Counted from the stretch's first letter, positions 18,941 through 28,569 are shown. The stretch: 64,000 nt of DNA from Pseudomonadales bacterium (GCA_028285415.1 JANQPF010000009.1:434001-498000), one strand, 5' to 3'. Notes: generated from the letters alone by a model not told the origin. Numbers and translations: made by a program.

Positions 18941-21013
18941 CTATTGCCAATGCCAGGTGACACTGGCGCGAACGCTTCGCGGTTCGAGCGGGTGAAAGTG
19001 GATGTCTTCCACGCCTGCTGCAGTCTCGCCGGGTAGCCGCGACGCGTAGAAATAAGCGATATCGTCGTCCTCGCTGTCGAGCACGTTGAAGATGTCCAGC
19101 CGCCATTCTGCGCCACCCCTGCGGTAGGCAAGCCCCGCATTGACCAGCATCGATGCGTCGGAACGCACGGCGTCGTCCTCCACCAGCGGCGCTTCATCCA
19201 GCCAGCGCAGGCGCACGCTGCCTGACAGTCCGTTCTGCCACGCGGCGTTCAACCCCAGCGTGAACGTGGATTCCACGGCGCCGGGAATTTCCCTTCCGCC
19301 CCCTTGATCCGTCTTGAATTCAGCGTCGGTCACGGTGTAAGCGGCATTCAAAGCCAGCCACTCCGTCGCCTGCCAGAAAAGCGCGCCTTCGAAACCAATC
19401 CGCTCGGTCGCGTCATTGACCTCCGTAGCACCGGCATCGCCGACGTAGACCAGCTCAGAATCCAGTTCGAGCCAGAACGCGGTGAGGGTTGCGTTGAATC
19501 GCTCCCCGTCTTCAAAACGCAGACCAAGCTCGGCACCGTCCGAGCGTACCAGCGCGGGCACGTCACCAACCGCATCGCCGCTCGCCGGATCGAGCGTAAT
19601 GGTGGCGCCACGCACATCGTTGGAATGAAACCCGCGGCCGTAGTTGAGGTAGGCTTCGGCGTTTTCAGTGAAACGCCAGGCAAGCGCCGCCTTGGGACTG
19701 ATGATGGCATCATCCCCGCTGCCGGAGTTAGCCGCTTGCGCCGCGCTGACGTCCCAGTCATACCAATCCACTCGCGCACCCAACATTGCGCGCAGGCGAT
19801 CGTTCACTTGCCATTCGGCTTCGCCCCAGGCACCAATCGAAAGCTCTTCCACCTGATCGTTACGCACGGTGTCCGTCCTGACTCGGCCGTTCGTGCCGAA
19901 AAGCCCAACTTCATCGACGTCGTCGAAGCGAACGTCTGCGCCCCAACGCAGGGTCATACCATCGGGCATGTCGGTTTCATCGGTGTCGCCGCGCAGGTTG
20001 AATCCGTAGATCCGACGCTCGTCGCGCTGCTCGAATTCATCTCCGAGGACCGGATCATCCAGAAAATAGGTGAAGTTTGAGTAAAGCGTAAAGTCATAGT
20101 CGATGGCGTAAGCCGTGAGTGCCCAGCGGCTGAAGTCCAGGCGCGCCGTGAGGGCGTAGCGGGACGTCTCGCCACCCAGGTCGTCATCGACGTTGCCGCG
20201 TTGGCTGATCAGCCCGGAGCGCACCGCCCTTTGGGGTATCTGGTCGGTGGCATTCCATTCGCTGTCATACGCCTGCACCGTCACCCGCAGATTGGCGTTT
20301 CCCAGACGGCCCGCATATGACCCGAACGCTTTCGCCTGTTCGAGATCTTCGTCGAGCCGCCAGGGTCCCTCGTAGCCGGTCACGTCCACTGCCCCCGTCA
20401 CGACACCCTCCGCCAGATCCGCAGAACCCGCGGCCAGCGCCCGGTAATAGCCGTGTTCACCGGCAGCCAGAGAAACGAGCTGCTCATCGAGTTTCTCGTA
20501 CAGCCCGAAATCGGCGCTGGCGGCTGACGAAAAATCTCCCACCTGCGCCGAGTAGGGACCTCGCTGGTAGCGCGTCGTCTGCACCAGCTCCGGAATGAGG
20601 AAATTGAGATCGAGGTAACCCTGGCCATGTCCGTGACTGCGCATGTTGACCGGCACACCTTCGACCGAGACGGCAAAATCGGTGCCGTGATCGAGGTTGA
20701 AACCGCGGATGAAGTACTGATTGGCTTTGCCCGTACCCGAGTGCTGGGTTGCCACCATACCCGGCACCGCCTCCACGAGCTCACCAACGCGCAGCATCGG
20801 CGGGAGCTGAATGTCGTCATAGCCCACCATCCCTTCAGATGCCGACGTCGCCACACCTATCTGGCTTTCAGCGCGTCCGTACACCACCAGCTCCTCAACG
20901 TGCCCACCGGCGCTATTGTGCGGGTCTCCCGACGGCACGTCGGCACCCGCTGCGGCACTCAGGTACATACCGACAATCACCGCCATTGCTGCAGTCAGCG
21001 CTTTCTTTTGCAT
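18941..21013 (-). CDS. TonB-dependent outer-membrane receptor
   Basis: 690 residues: signal peptide (residues 1-24, ending SAAAGA), a TonB-box-like EELVVYGR, plug domain with YFIRGFNLDHGTDFAVSVEGVPVNMRSHGHGQGYLDLNFLIPELV, and a beta-barrel ending in a C-terminal aromatic (VTWHWQ). The plug carries a His/Gly cluster SHGHGQG, and the C-terminal region has VEDIHFHPLEPRSVR. Imports a scarce nutrient across the outer membrane using TonB energy; the ligand is unknown. It is divergent from a BlaI repressor and M56 sensor protease, suggesting proteolytic control of its expression. Confidence 0.93.
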   Translation of the reverse strand: MQKKALTAAMAVIVGMYLSAAAGADVPSGDPHNSAGGHVEELVVYGRAESQIGVATSASEGMVGYDDIQLPPMLRVGELVEAVPGMVATQHSGTGKANQYFIRGFNLDHGTDFAVSVEGVPVNMRSHGHGQGYLDLNFLIPELVQTTRYQRGPYSAQVGDFSSAASADFGLYEKLDEQLVSLAAGEHGYYRALAAGSADLAEGVVTGAVDVTGYEGPWRLDEDLEQAKAFGSYAGRLGNANLRVTVQAYDSEWNATDQIPQRAVRSGLISQRGNVDDDLGGETSRYALTARLDFSRWALTAYAIDYDFTLYSNFTYFLDDPVLGDEFEQRDERRIYGFNLRGDTDETDMPDGMTLRWGADVRFDDVDEVGLFGTNGRVRTDTVRNDQVEELSIGAWGEAEWQVNDRLRAMLGARVDWYDWDVSAAQAANSGSGDDAIISPKAALAWRFTENAEAYLNYGRGFHSNDVRGATITLDPASGDAVGDVPALVRSDGAELGLRFEDGERFNATLTAFWLELDSELVYVGDAGATEVNDATERIGFEGALFWQATEWLALNAAYTVTDAEFKTDQGGGREIPGAVESTFTLGLNAAWQNGLSGSVRLRWLDEAPLVEDDAVRSDASMLVNAGLAYRRGGAEWRLDIFNVLDSEDDDIAYFYASRLPGETAAGVEDIHFHPLEPRSVRASVTWHWQ

Positions 21014-21055
21014 ATTGCCCCATCCATACTCGCGCCTATGGTAGGGAACTTCAGG

Positions 21056-21078
21056 AACACCGAGAACGGCTCGGTGTT
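21056..21078. promoter_or_regulatory. Dyad between TonB receptor and blaI-type repressor
   Basis: Perfect 9-bp inverted repeat AACACCGAG / CTCGGTGTT with a 5-base centre, in the 130-base divergent gap. Position makes it the likely operator of the BlaI-like repressor controlling itself and the receptor. It is not a classical TACA/TGTA CopY/BlaI box. Confidence 0.6.
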
Positions 21079-21144
21079 GGGGCTGGCTTGACGCTCAAAG
21101 ACAACATCATCACCAGCTGGCTGGCCGGCATTCGCGACCAGCAG

Positions 21145-21543
21145 ATGCCTGCGCTCGGACCGCGGGAGCTGGATGTGCTCAATCAATTGTGGCAACGCCC
21201 CGACCTGTCCGCCCAGCAGCTCCACGCGCAGCTGGCGGCGGACCTGTCGCTCAACACGGTGCAAAGCACCCTCGAACGCCTGCACCGCAAAGGGCTGGTT
21301 GAGCGCAGCAAAGAAGGACGCGCTTTTATTTACCGGGCGGGACTGACGCGAGCAGAAATTGTCAGCCGGGTGCTGAACGATCTGGCGCGGGATGTCGGCC
21401 GCGGTGATCTGGCGCCAATCATCTCCGGGTTCGCTGAATTCCTGGCCGCTGACGATGCCGACATCGAGCAGCAATTGCTGCACATTCTCGAGCCAACACA
21501 GCATCCGACCTCCGATTCATCAGAGGAGGAGCGCGATGAGTGA
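21145..21543 (+). CDS. BlaI/MecI/CopY family transcriptional repressor
   Basis: About 132 residues. LGPRELDVLNQLWQRPDLSAQQLHAQLAADLSLNTVQSTLERLHRKGLVERSKEGRAFIYRAGLTRAEI is the Penicillinase_R winged helix. ATG 21145 gives the usual MPxLxxxELxVL opening; TTG 21088 would extend it by 19 residues. Repressors of this family are cut by a partner M56 protease when its sensor is triggered; that partner overlaps this gene by 8 bases. The adjacent TonB receptor rather than a beta-lactamase is the likely target. Confidence 0.88.
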   Translation: MPALGPRELDVLNQLWQRPDLSAQQLHAQLAADLSLNTVQSTLERLHRKGLVERSKEGRAFIYRAGLTRAEIVSRVLNDLARDVGRGDLAPIISGFAEFLAADDADIEQQLLHILEPTQHPTSDSSEEERDE

Positions 21544-22480
21544 AGTTGTGATGCTGGTATCGCAGCTGACCGGCGTCCTGCTGGTAGCGACACTATTGTC
21601 GTCGATCCTCTCGAGCGTGTTGTACCCGTCGGTGCGCCGGCTGATTTCTACCTTTGATCCTCGGACGCGGGCGGCGGCTACGCTCGGGTATGCGCTGGTC
21701 ACACCGGGCGTTGCACTGATCGCCATGCTCCTCAACTCGGGGCTGAACGCCACACAATGGTTGGTATTGGAGCACTGCCACGGCGAGCAGTGCGGCACCC
21801 ACGCACCGCTACTTGCCGTCGGTTCTCCCGGAAACATCAGCCTGGTGGCGGGGGCACTGCTTCTGCTAGCGGGCTTTGCGCTTGGCGTCTCCAAAGTATT
21901 GATTGCCGGCAGGCGGCAGCTGATGACGTTGTTCAACCTGGGTAAACAACAGCAAGACTACGTCGTCATCGACAGCGATCATCTACTGGCATGGTGCTGC
22001 GGTCTGTTCCGGCCGAAAATCCTGCTGTCGCGCGCGCTGTTGCAGCAGTTCGACGCCGACCAGATCAACGTGGTTCTTGCCCACGAGCGAGCCCACGTTG
22101 CACGCATGGACAACCTGCGCAACGTTACCGCGCGCTGGTCTACCTGTCTGTGGCTGCCAGCGCTACGCAAAAGGTTGTGTGCAGATCTTAATACAGACAA
22201 CGAAGCATGCTGCGACGCTATCGCCTTACGCGCTGCACCCGGTTCCTTCCAACAAGTTGTCGAACGTATGGCAACGCAGCCGCAGGCCACGGTTGCCGCC
22301 CGTCACGTCAGCTTCGGAACGAGACAGGCCGCCGCACGCATCAACGCCGCAAACGATCGGGGTATGGCCCATCCATTTTTTGCCCACCTACTCGTCACAT
22401 CGGTGTGGATTCTGCAGGCCGCGCTGGTGAGCACTGCCGCCCACTCCGTCGTCGAACTGATCGCGGCAGCAAGCCTCTAA
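21536..22480 (+). CDS. M56 family sensor metallopeptidase (BlaR1/MecR1-like), no sensor domain
   Basis: About 314 residues from ATG 21536, after a GAGGAGG ribosome binding site. Three hydrophobic helices in the first ~130 residues, zinc-protease motif NVVLAHERAHVARMDN (HExxH), downstream DNEACCDAIAL supplying the third ligand, and a last helix WILQAALVSTAAHSVVELIA. The large extracellular penicillin-binding sensor of BlaR1 is absent, so the signal must be read by the membrane part itself. Expected to trigger cleavage of the BlaI partner encoded just upstream. Confidence 0.88.
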   Translation: MSEVVMLVSQLTGVLLVATLLSSILSSVLYPSVRRLISTFDPRTRAAATLGYALVTPGVALIAMLLNSGLNATQWLVLEHCHGEQCGTHAPLLAVGSPGNISLVAGALLLLAGFALGVSKVLIAGRRQLMTLFNLGKQQQDYVVIDSDHLLAWCCGLFRPKILLSRALLQQFDADQINVVLAHERAHVARMDNLRNVTARWSTCLWLPALRKRLCADLNTDNEACCDAIALRAAPGSFQQVVERMATQPQATVAARHVSFGTRQAAARINAANDRGMAHPFFAHLLVTSVWILQAALVSTAAHSVVELIAAASL

Positions 22481-22503
22481 ACCAGCGACGCCGACGATTG
22501 CCG

Positions 22504-23538
22504 CTATTTGGGTTTACGACCGATAACCTGCACCTGATTTCCGCCCTTCTGGCGTTTCACACCCTCGAAGCCCGCCTCTTTCAACCATGTCTCAATCGAC
22601 GGCGTTGGATGTGTTCGACCTCCCGTTACTGTGAAGTACAGAAGTGACGTAAACGCGGCAAACGTATCAATCTGCTCGTCTTTCCCGGGGAACCCAGGCT
22701 CGTTCACAATCATCGTGCCGCCTGCATTCAGGGCTTCGTACGCGTGCTTGATGATGGTGCGGCAGTCGTCAACCTTGAAACAGTGCAGCATGTTCGAAAG
22801 TAGTGCGAGGTCGTAGTCTGTGCCCCAGTCGGTCGTAAAAATGTCGCCTACGACGTATGAGATACGGTTTTCAAAGCCCGCTTTCTTTATCTCTTCTTCT
22901 CCTTCACGCGCGGATTCCGGCAAGTCCAGAATGACGGACTCGAGCTCGCTATACCGCTCGCAGAACGCGATGCTGTACATGGCGGGCCCGCCGGCAATGT
23001 CCAACATGCGGCGCGGATTTTCCAGTTCAATCTTGTCAACAATCGCTTTAGTGGGTCGTCCGGCGCTTTGCTTCAGAAACGTCAGGTAGTGACCCCACTG
23101 ATCTGCGTTGACGGGATTAAAGTGGAAGTCAGCCACATCTCCTGTTTTTACGGCCTCATCCAGAGTTTCGAACTTACGGGCAACGTCGGGTGCAAACTCG
23201 AGCATTGATCGCGCCATCTCCGCTGAGCGACCTGAAAGCGACTTCCGCATCGCGCGGCTGAGCTCAAACGTGCCATCGCGGCGCTGGAGGTAGCCGAAGC
23301 CGGTGAGCGCTTCCAAGAGTACCTGAACCGCGTGTTCATCCGCTTGCGCCTGCTCGGCAACGGCCTCGGCGGTCTGCGGCCCGCGTTCCAGAAGCGTGAA
23401 GATACCGAGCCGTTGCGCAGTAAAAAAAGCGTTGTTCACCACCATGGAGATGAAAGGAACAACGGCCAACTCCGGCATCATGCCCGTGGCCAGAAACAAC
23501 CGCTCCCTGATGTCTTCGCCTTTGAATCCAATCCTCAT
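22504..23538 (-). CDS. O-methyltransferase with N-terminal dimerisation domain (caffeate/hydroxyindole-type)
   Basis: 344 residues. Residues ~30-100 form the winged-helix dimerisation domain (AQRLGIFTLLERGPQTAEAVAEQ), then the SAM domain with MLDIAGGPAMYSIAFCERYSELESVILDLPE, VVGDIFTTDWGTDYDLALLSNMLHCFKVDDCRTIIKHAYEALNAGGTMIVNE. Typical of enzymes methylating phenolic or polyketide hydroxyls. Good ribosome binding site (GGGAGAAG). It is the last gene, 117 bases behind the siderophore-interacting protein, of a receptor/ABC/reductase run, so an imported aromatic or catecholate chelate is a conceivable substrate (inference). Confidence 0.88.
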   Translation of the reverse strand: MRIGFKGEDIRERLFLATGMMPELAVVPFISMVVNNAFFTAQRLGIFTLLERGPQTAEAVAEQAQADEHAVQVLLEALTGFGYLQRRDGTFELSRAMRKSLSGRSAEMARSMLEFAPDVARKFETLDEAVKTGDVADFHFNPVNADQWGHYLTFLKQSAGRPTKAIVDKIELENPRRMLDIAGGPAMYSIAFCERYSELESVILDLPESAREGEEEIKKAGFENRISYVVGDIFTTDWGTDYDLALLSNMLHCFKVDDCRTIIKHAYEALNAGGTMIVNEPGFPGKDEQIDTFAAFTSLLYFTVTGGRTHPTPSIETWLKEAGFEGVKRQKGGNQVQVIGRKPK

Positions 23539-23655
23539 ATCTGTCTTCTCCCTCGAGTTGGCCTCGTCAGCCTGCAGATCTTGTCGGCACTACAAGCCTC
23601 GCTTGCCGTCCGCCCAATACGGCATTGATTGAACCTGTTTGCGCGCGATTCCGCG

Positions 23656-24294
23656 CTATTTGAGCAGCTGCTTGAACGTTTGGATCGATTTGGCCCGACC
23701 GGTCAGATAGAAGGCAGCTTTCGAGCCGGGTGCCAGATCATCGAGCTGCGCAAGCGAATCGTTCAGCCCGTCCTTGGACACTATGTCAGCGTCTATCCCC
23801 AAATCCGCAGCCCAGCTCGTGTGCGCCGCATCCAGCTCCAGCAGGCAGCGTGCAGTCTGGTGCGCACCGCCCACGGCCCCCAGCATGGTCAGCGCAAAAC
23901 CCAGGGATGACTCGTCTCCGAACAGTACGTGTTCGCTGCAGTCGTCTCGCAAAGCCATTTTGTTGCCTGGACCCATGAGATGTGTCGTGTCACCCGCCTG
24001 CAGACTCTCAGCCCAATCGCTGCCAACACCGTGGCCGTGGAGGTAAAAAAGGACATCGCATACGCCGTTACGCAGATCGAAATGAGCTGGCGTGTAGTGG
24101 CGGAAGTCTTCGTCGGTGACTCGGAACTCGATCACGTTGCCGGGTACGTAAGTCACGCCCGAAAAATTGCCTTCGAAACGCACCCGTTTCAAACCCTCGA
24201 CGGGAAAAGACGTATGAGTGACGGTGACAGAGTGAAACTGATTCGCAAACACCGTTGCCATGCGATCAGCCAACCATTTGTTCATGCGCGGCAC
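23656..24294 (-). CDS. Siderophore-interacting protein (SIP-type FAD ferric reductase)
   Basis: 212 residues, slightly shorter than ViuB/YqjH-type proteins (about 250). The flavin-binding block VIEFRVTDEDFRHYTPAHFDLRNGVCDVLFYLHGHGVGSDWAESLQAGDTTHLMGPGN carries the RxYTxR-like motif (RHYTP) and matches the FAD_binding_9 domain; the C-terminal half (HVLFGDESSLGFALTML ... AAFYLTGRAKSIQTFKQLLK) is a shortened SIP domain. These cytosolic enzymes release iron from imported ferric siderophores by reduction. It follows the ABC permease by 15 bases. In mycobacterial IrtA this domain is fused to the importer, which fits the irtAB-like ABC pair nearby. Confidence 0.88.
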   Translation of the reverse strand: MPRMNKWLADRMATVFANQFHSVTVTHTSFPVEGLKRVRFEGNFSGVTYVPGNVIEFRVTDEDFRHYTPAHFDLRNGVCDVLFYLHGHGVGSDWAESLQAGDTTHLMGPGNKMALRDDCSEHVLFGDESSLGFALTMLGAVGGAHQTARCLLELDAAHTSWAADLGIDADIVSKDGLNDSLAQLDDLAPGSKAAFYLTGRAKSIQTFKQLLK

Positions 24295-24309
24295 GTGAGG
24301 CTCCTTACA

Positions 24310-27300
24310 TCACATCTGGTTGTCGTCGAGCGTTCTTTCGAACCGGGCGCTCGCATCAATCAGGAGACCGCTTTGCGAAGTGTCGGGCTGGTTCAAATCG
24401 ATCCAGCGATCAGCGTCGCCGGTCTCCGTGCGGAGCAGAAGGCGGCCGGGCGTGTCGGTTGCCCGCCATCCGCTGACCGCCCAGGACCAACGCGCGGCGG
24501 TAATCTCGAGCCCTTCTTCGGTTCTAACGACCGAGACATCGCCAGCCTTCGGTGCCTCCATCAGCGCAGCCACTTCCTCGATGCCAAACAACGCTTCAAG
24601 ACTTTCGATCAGCGACCGGTCAGTACCGCTCGAGAGCACGCCGGCAACCGCTTCGGGGGTGCGGGACACATCGGCTGATCCCCAGTTGTCCAAGGCCAGG
24701 GTCGCGTATTGCGACAGCCAGGCGGTATGCGCATCTGCCACAGTGGTGATGGGTTCGTCCGATTCCGCGAATGTCTCGATAAGCTGATCGGCATGGAGCT
24801 TACGCAGTTCGTTCGCTGCTAGAAAACCGTTGCGACGTTCAACGCACCGCAAAGCGGTCCAACCGGAAACCCCCTCCAACAGCCAATGGGCACCATGCTC
24901 CGCGCGCAGGTCGTGATTGCCGAGAATGACTTCTCGGCTCAGCGTTTGCGCAAGATTGAACTGCCTCTGCCACCCGCCAAGACCGCTGCCGTCTGCTTCC
25001 CAAGCCACATCTTCCGGGGCCCATAGCACTCCGCCATGCATCGCCATGTTCCCGAGATCCCTTGGAGCCTGGATGATCGCGTCCACCGCGGGTTGTTTAC
25101 CCAGTTCCTCCTCCACACAGGCACCGAGCGCCTGCACCTCCTCCGCGAGCAATGGAATCTGCTCAATACGCGACGGGCTGGCTATCAATCGGAATCCTTC
25201 CTCGGGCGCGAGTTCCAGTTCTTCCGGCAACCAGACGAACGCAAAATCCAGCACGGCGGTGGACGAGCCTTCGGAACCCACCACGATCCCCTCCGGCGCA
25301 TTGATTTGCCACCGCCATTGTCCGGCGGGAGCTACGCCTTTGATCGGCGTCAGTGACTTCCTGCCCGGCATCGGAGGCACCTCGTCCGACAGGCCGTAGT
25401 CTTTTCTATCACCCAACGATCTGACCAGGCGCCGGGGATCATGCCCCAGAGCGGGAAGTACGTTCTCTGCACGCAACCAGACGCCACTCCCATGCAGCCA
25501 CGGGGCCGTTTCAACCGGCCAGCCTTGCTGTTCGACGGTGAAGTGTAGATCCAGGATGCATCCCGCGTTGCAGGTGGGCAACGCGACAACAAAATGATCG
25601 CCATCCCGCTCGATGACCTGTTCCACTTCCTCAACGGTTGCGCGCTCGAGCGCAATTCCATGCGGCAACGTGCCATGGAGCTGCTCCGTCACGAGCCCTT
25701 CCAGACGCCAGTCTATCTGCCCGGATCGTGCGCCAGGATCCAGGTCGACTTGCACGGCGCCCCCGCGCACGGAAAACGGCGCTGCCTCAGTCCACCACGT
25801 CCGTTCCCAGTGAATATCACCAGCAATTTCAGTGGCCTTGGTTTCGAAGTCCCCTTCTTCAACCAGATGAGTATTGAGCAGGTTTGCAAGGAATATCAGG
25901 GCGAGCGTAGCGGCCAAGGTGACAGCCCCCGCAGGACCCAGAAGGCGTTCGCGGGCGGCGGCAAGTCGGTCAGCTATCGTCAAGGCGGAACCTCGACGCC
26001 AGACCAGCCAGCTGAGACCCAGACCAGCTGCAAACACAGCGAGCTTCAAACCCGCCATGGAAAATACCATCGGCAGCCAGGGCCCCCAACCCGCGAGTTG
26101 GGAGGGATGGGCATGGGTGGGCATGGCAATTTGTGCGGGCGGATACTCCACCGCAGAGACTTCGTGGTTAATGATGGCGATAAAGGCAATCAGAATCGAC
26201 GTCACGTAGGCAGTGCCCGCATGACGGAACAGCGCGTGCGCGAAGATTGCCACAACACCCACTTCCGCGAGCGCGGGGAATAGCGTGAGAAACATGAATG
26301 CAAACGGAAACACCACTTCCAGGGACGCAGGCGCCCCAATGGCAGTCACGATCAAGGAAGACACGGCCGGAACGATGCAAAGAAGCGCTATCAGAGCAAG
26401 CGCTGCAAAACTCTTGGCGAGGAGGCGTACGCCGAGCGGCGCGTAGCTTACATCTACCCACTCGTCATAACCAAGGCGATCGTCGCGGCGCATCAACACG
26501 CCGACAAAGCCAACCACCATAAATACGACAATCAGAAAAAAGAACTCTACGATGAATGGCAGAAGACCCTGAGGCGTTGGTACCAGCGGACCGTCCAGGT
26601 GACCGACAAAATTTACCCAGGCACCCAGCGCACCTGCCAGCAGCAGCATGACCAGCGCAAGGCGGATCCCAAAGCCGGAGGTGATCAGCTTGAACTGCCA
26701 AACCGCTTCGTTCATCAGCGCGGTCGGCCAGGATGGGGCGCCAACCATCGCCGGCGCGGATTCGGGCACGCGGGGCAAATCACGCGGTTCTTTGTCATCA
26801 TCGTCGACACGGGCTCTGCCGCCGATCGTCAGCTGCTCGCGCCGCAGTCGCAGCAGAACGACAGAAAGTAACCCGAGCGGTAGCGCCATCCAGATCAAGC
26901 GGTTGTAGATCAAGAGGTCCGTCAGAGCGATAACGGCAGTTTTCTTCTCCACAGGCGTCCACAACATCGACTGTCGCTCGGCCTCGGAGTAGCCCGACGG
27001 ATCCAGCACGGAAGCTGCCGCCACATCCACTTCACCGCCACGCAGGACTATCATGGCAACCATCCATACCAGGGCCACGGCAGCCGCTGCGCTGAAAGGT
27101 CCGGCGGTGGAGCGCGTCCAGATGGCCGCACACAAAAAGACTGCGCCGGTACCCAACGCGTTCGGTAGCGTAAAGACCAGGAGGCTCCAGCCGAACGCAG
27201 CCCAGGGTGCGGGGCCCACTGCTTCCGGAGGCAGCGCGCCCATGGCCACCAGAATCGGCGCGGAGACGAATCCGAGGTAAACCGCCGCACCCATGACCAC

Positions 27301-27660
27301 CGCGATGACCAACGCGCCCGCAAAGCGGGCCAACAAGGTGATCTGCAACGGTACGGGGGCTGCCAGCACAACTTCGTGCAACTGGGCATTCTGGTCACGG
27401 ACTACGATCTGAGCAAACAACCAGGCCCACGCGAAATACAGCCACAGCGATTGTCCCGATGCCATCAGATAAGTGAGATGTGCACTATTGCGATAGATGT
27501 CTACGGCACCCATCGCGCGCATGTAGTCGGCGTTGAGGAAGATCAGCAACATGTAGATGCTCAAGACGATCACGACCAGCGGAACCACCAGGCTCCTCAA
27601 GCCCATTTGAATCTCATGCAGGCTTTCGCCGCAGAAATACGACAAAGTGGATCTTTGCAT
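24310..27660 (-). CDS. Giant ABC permease fused to a degenerate M1 aminopeptidase-like domain
   Basis: 1116 residues. Residues ~1-600 contain two sets of hydrophobic helices of ABC-2 type, ending near LLGPAGAVTLAATLALIFLANLLN. The following ~500 residues are extracytoplasmic and resemble the M1 peptidase found in ABC-2/M1 fusions: GNMAMHGGVLW aligns with the GAMEN exopeptidase motif, but where HExxH should be the sequence is REVIL (residues 909-913) and a LLEG motif follows at 929. Both zinc-binding His are thus missing, so peptidase activity is doubtful. Transport partner is the ATPase 8 bases upstream. Lies between TonB receptor/ATPase and the SIP reductase. Confidence 0.85.
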   Translation of the reverse strand: MQRSTLSYFCGESLHEIQMGLRSLVVPLVVIVLSIYMLLIFLNADYMRAMGAVDIYRNSAHLTYLMASGQSLWLYFAWAWLFAQIVVRDQNAQLHEVVLAAPVPLQITLLARFAGALVIAVVMGAAVYLGFVSAPILVAMGALPPEAVGPAPWAAFGWSLLVFTLPNALGTGAVFLCAAIWTRSTAGPFSAAAAVALVWMVAMIVLRGGEVDVAAASVLDPSGYSEAERQSMLWTPVEKKTAVIALTDLLIYNRLIWMALPLGLLSVVLLRLRREQLTIGGRARVDDDDKEPRDLPRVPESAPAMVGAPSWPTALMNEAVWQFKLITSGFGIRLALVMLLLAGALGAWVNFVGHLDGPLVPTPQGLLPFIVEFFFLIVVFMVVGFVGVLMRRDDRLGYDEWVDVSYAPLGVRLLAKSFAALALIALLCIVPAVSSLIVTAIGAPASLEVVFPFAFMFLTLFPALAEVGVVAIFAHALFRHAGTAYVTSILIAFIAIINHEVSAVEYPPAQIAMPTHAHPSQLAGWGPWLPMVFSMAGLKLAVFAAGLGLSWLVWRRGSALTIADRLAAARERLLGPAGAVTLAATLALIFLANLLNTHLVEEGDFETKATEIAGDIHWERTWWTEAAPFSVRGGAVQVDLDPGARSGQIDWRLEGLVTEQLHGTLPHGIALERATVEEVEQVIERDGDHFVVALPTCNAGCILDLHFTVEQQGWPVETAPWLHGSGVWLRAENVLPALGHDPRRLVRSLGDRKDYGLSDEVPPMPGRKSLTPIKGVAPAGQWRWQINAPEGIVVGSEGSSTAVLDFAFVWLPEELELAPEEGFRLIASPSRIEQIPLLAEEVQALGACVEEELGKQPAVDAIIQAPRDLGNMAMHGGVLWAPEDVAWEADGSGLGGWQRQFNLAQTLSREVILGNHDLRAEHGAHWLLEGVSGWTALRCVERRNGFLAANELRKLHADQLIETFAESDEPITTVADAHTAWLSQYATLALDNWGSADVSRTPEAVAGVLSSGTDRSLIESLEALFGIEEVAALMEAPKAGDVSVVRTEEGLEITAARWSWAVSGWRATDTPGRLLLRTETGDADRWIDLNQPDTSQSGLLIDASARFERTLDDNQM

Positions 27661-27668
27661 CGTAGGGC

Positions 27669-28544
27669 TTACGCAGCGGCCATCAGGGATTGGCTCAAGG
27701 CAAAGTGGTAGACGTCCTCGAGCTTCGGCTCACGAGCGGAGTACCCCGGTTGCTGCCCGCCCGCCAGAATCACGCGGGTGCCGTGGGGTGTCGCGCTGGC
27801 ATGTAGCGCGTCCTCAGGCACGGTTTCATGGCGCGGTACTTCAATCTCCCAGATCCGGCCCTGGAGCTTCGCCTTCAGCTCTTCCGGAGTCCCTTCCGCA
27901 ACAATTTGCCCATGATTCAGGATAGATAGATGCGTGCATAAGTTTTCCACGTCTTCGACAATATGGGTCGACAAGAGCACCACCGCATCGCTGCCAATCT
28001 CGGCCAGCACGCGATGAAAACGGTTTCGCTCAGCAGGGTCGAGTCCGGCCGTAGGCTCATCGACTATGAGCAGACGCGGCGAGCCGATCAGGGCGATGGC
28101 GATACCAAACCTCCTCAGCATCCCGCCGGAGTAGGTAGCAACCGCACGATGGCCATCCTCTTCCAGGTTGACACGCTCCAGCAACGCGTCCACCTCTGCT
28201 TTGCGCGCCTGCTTGTCGGTGCGACCTTTCAACCAGGCGAAACGATCGAGCAAGTTGCGTCCCGAGACGCCTGGGTAGCTGCCAATCTGCTGCGGCAGGT
28301 AACCCAAACGCTGTCGCAGGTGGTCCGGGTCGGCCAGAACGTCGACACCATCCAGCTCGACCGCGCCGCTGTCCGGCTGCTGCAAGGTGGCCAGGGTGCG
28401 CATCAGTGTGCTTTTACCCGCACCATTGGGACCCAGCAAACCGTAGAGCCCCGGCTGCACGGACAAATCCACCCCCGCCAGAGCTTGTACACCACCCTTG
28501 TAGGCTTTCGTCAATCCAGACACTCTGAGACCAGACTCGCTCAT
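27669..28544 (-). CDS. ABC transporter ATP-binding protein
   Basis: About 291 residues from ATG 28544. Walker A GPNGAGKST, Q-loop YLPQQIG, signature YSGGMLRRFG, Walker B LLIVDEPTAGLDP and switch His (LLSTHIVEDVE) are intact. It is of the ABC-2-exporter (CcmA/NatA-like) class. It sits 25 bases after the TonB receptor and 8 bases before the giant permease, with which it must form the transporter. A C-terminal ~80-residue extension may contact the permease. Confidence 0.93.
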   Translation of the reverse strand: MSESGLRVSGLTKAYKGGVQALAGVDLSVQPGLYGLLGPNGAGKSTLMRTLATLQQPDSGAVELDGVDVLADPDHLRQRLGYLPQQIGSYPGVSGRNLLDRFAWLKGRTDKQARKAEVDALLERVNLEEDGHRAVATYSGGMLRRFGIAIALIGSPRLLIVDEPTAGLDPAERNRFHRVLAEIGSDAVVLLSTHIVEDVENLCTHLSILNHGQIVAEGTPEELKAKLQGRIWEIEVPRHETVPEDALHASATPHGTRVILAGGQQPGYSAREPKLEDVYHFALSQSLMAAA

Positions 28545-28569
28545 TACTGCTCCTTCTCCACGATCCCGG

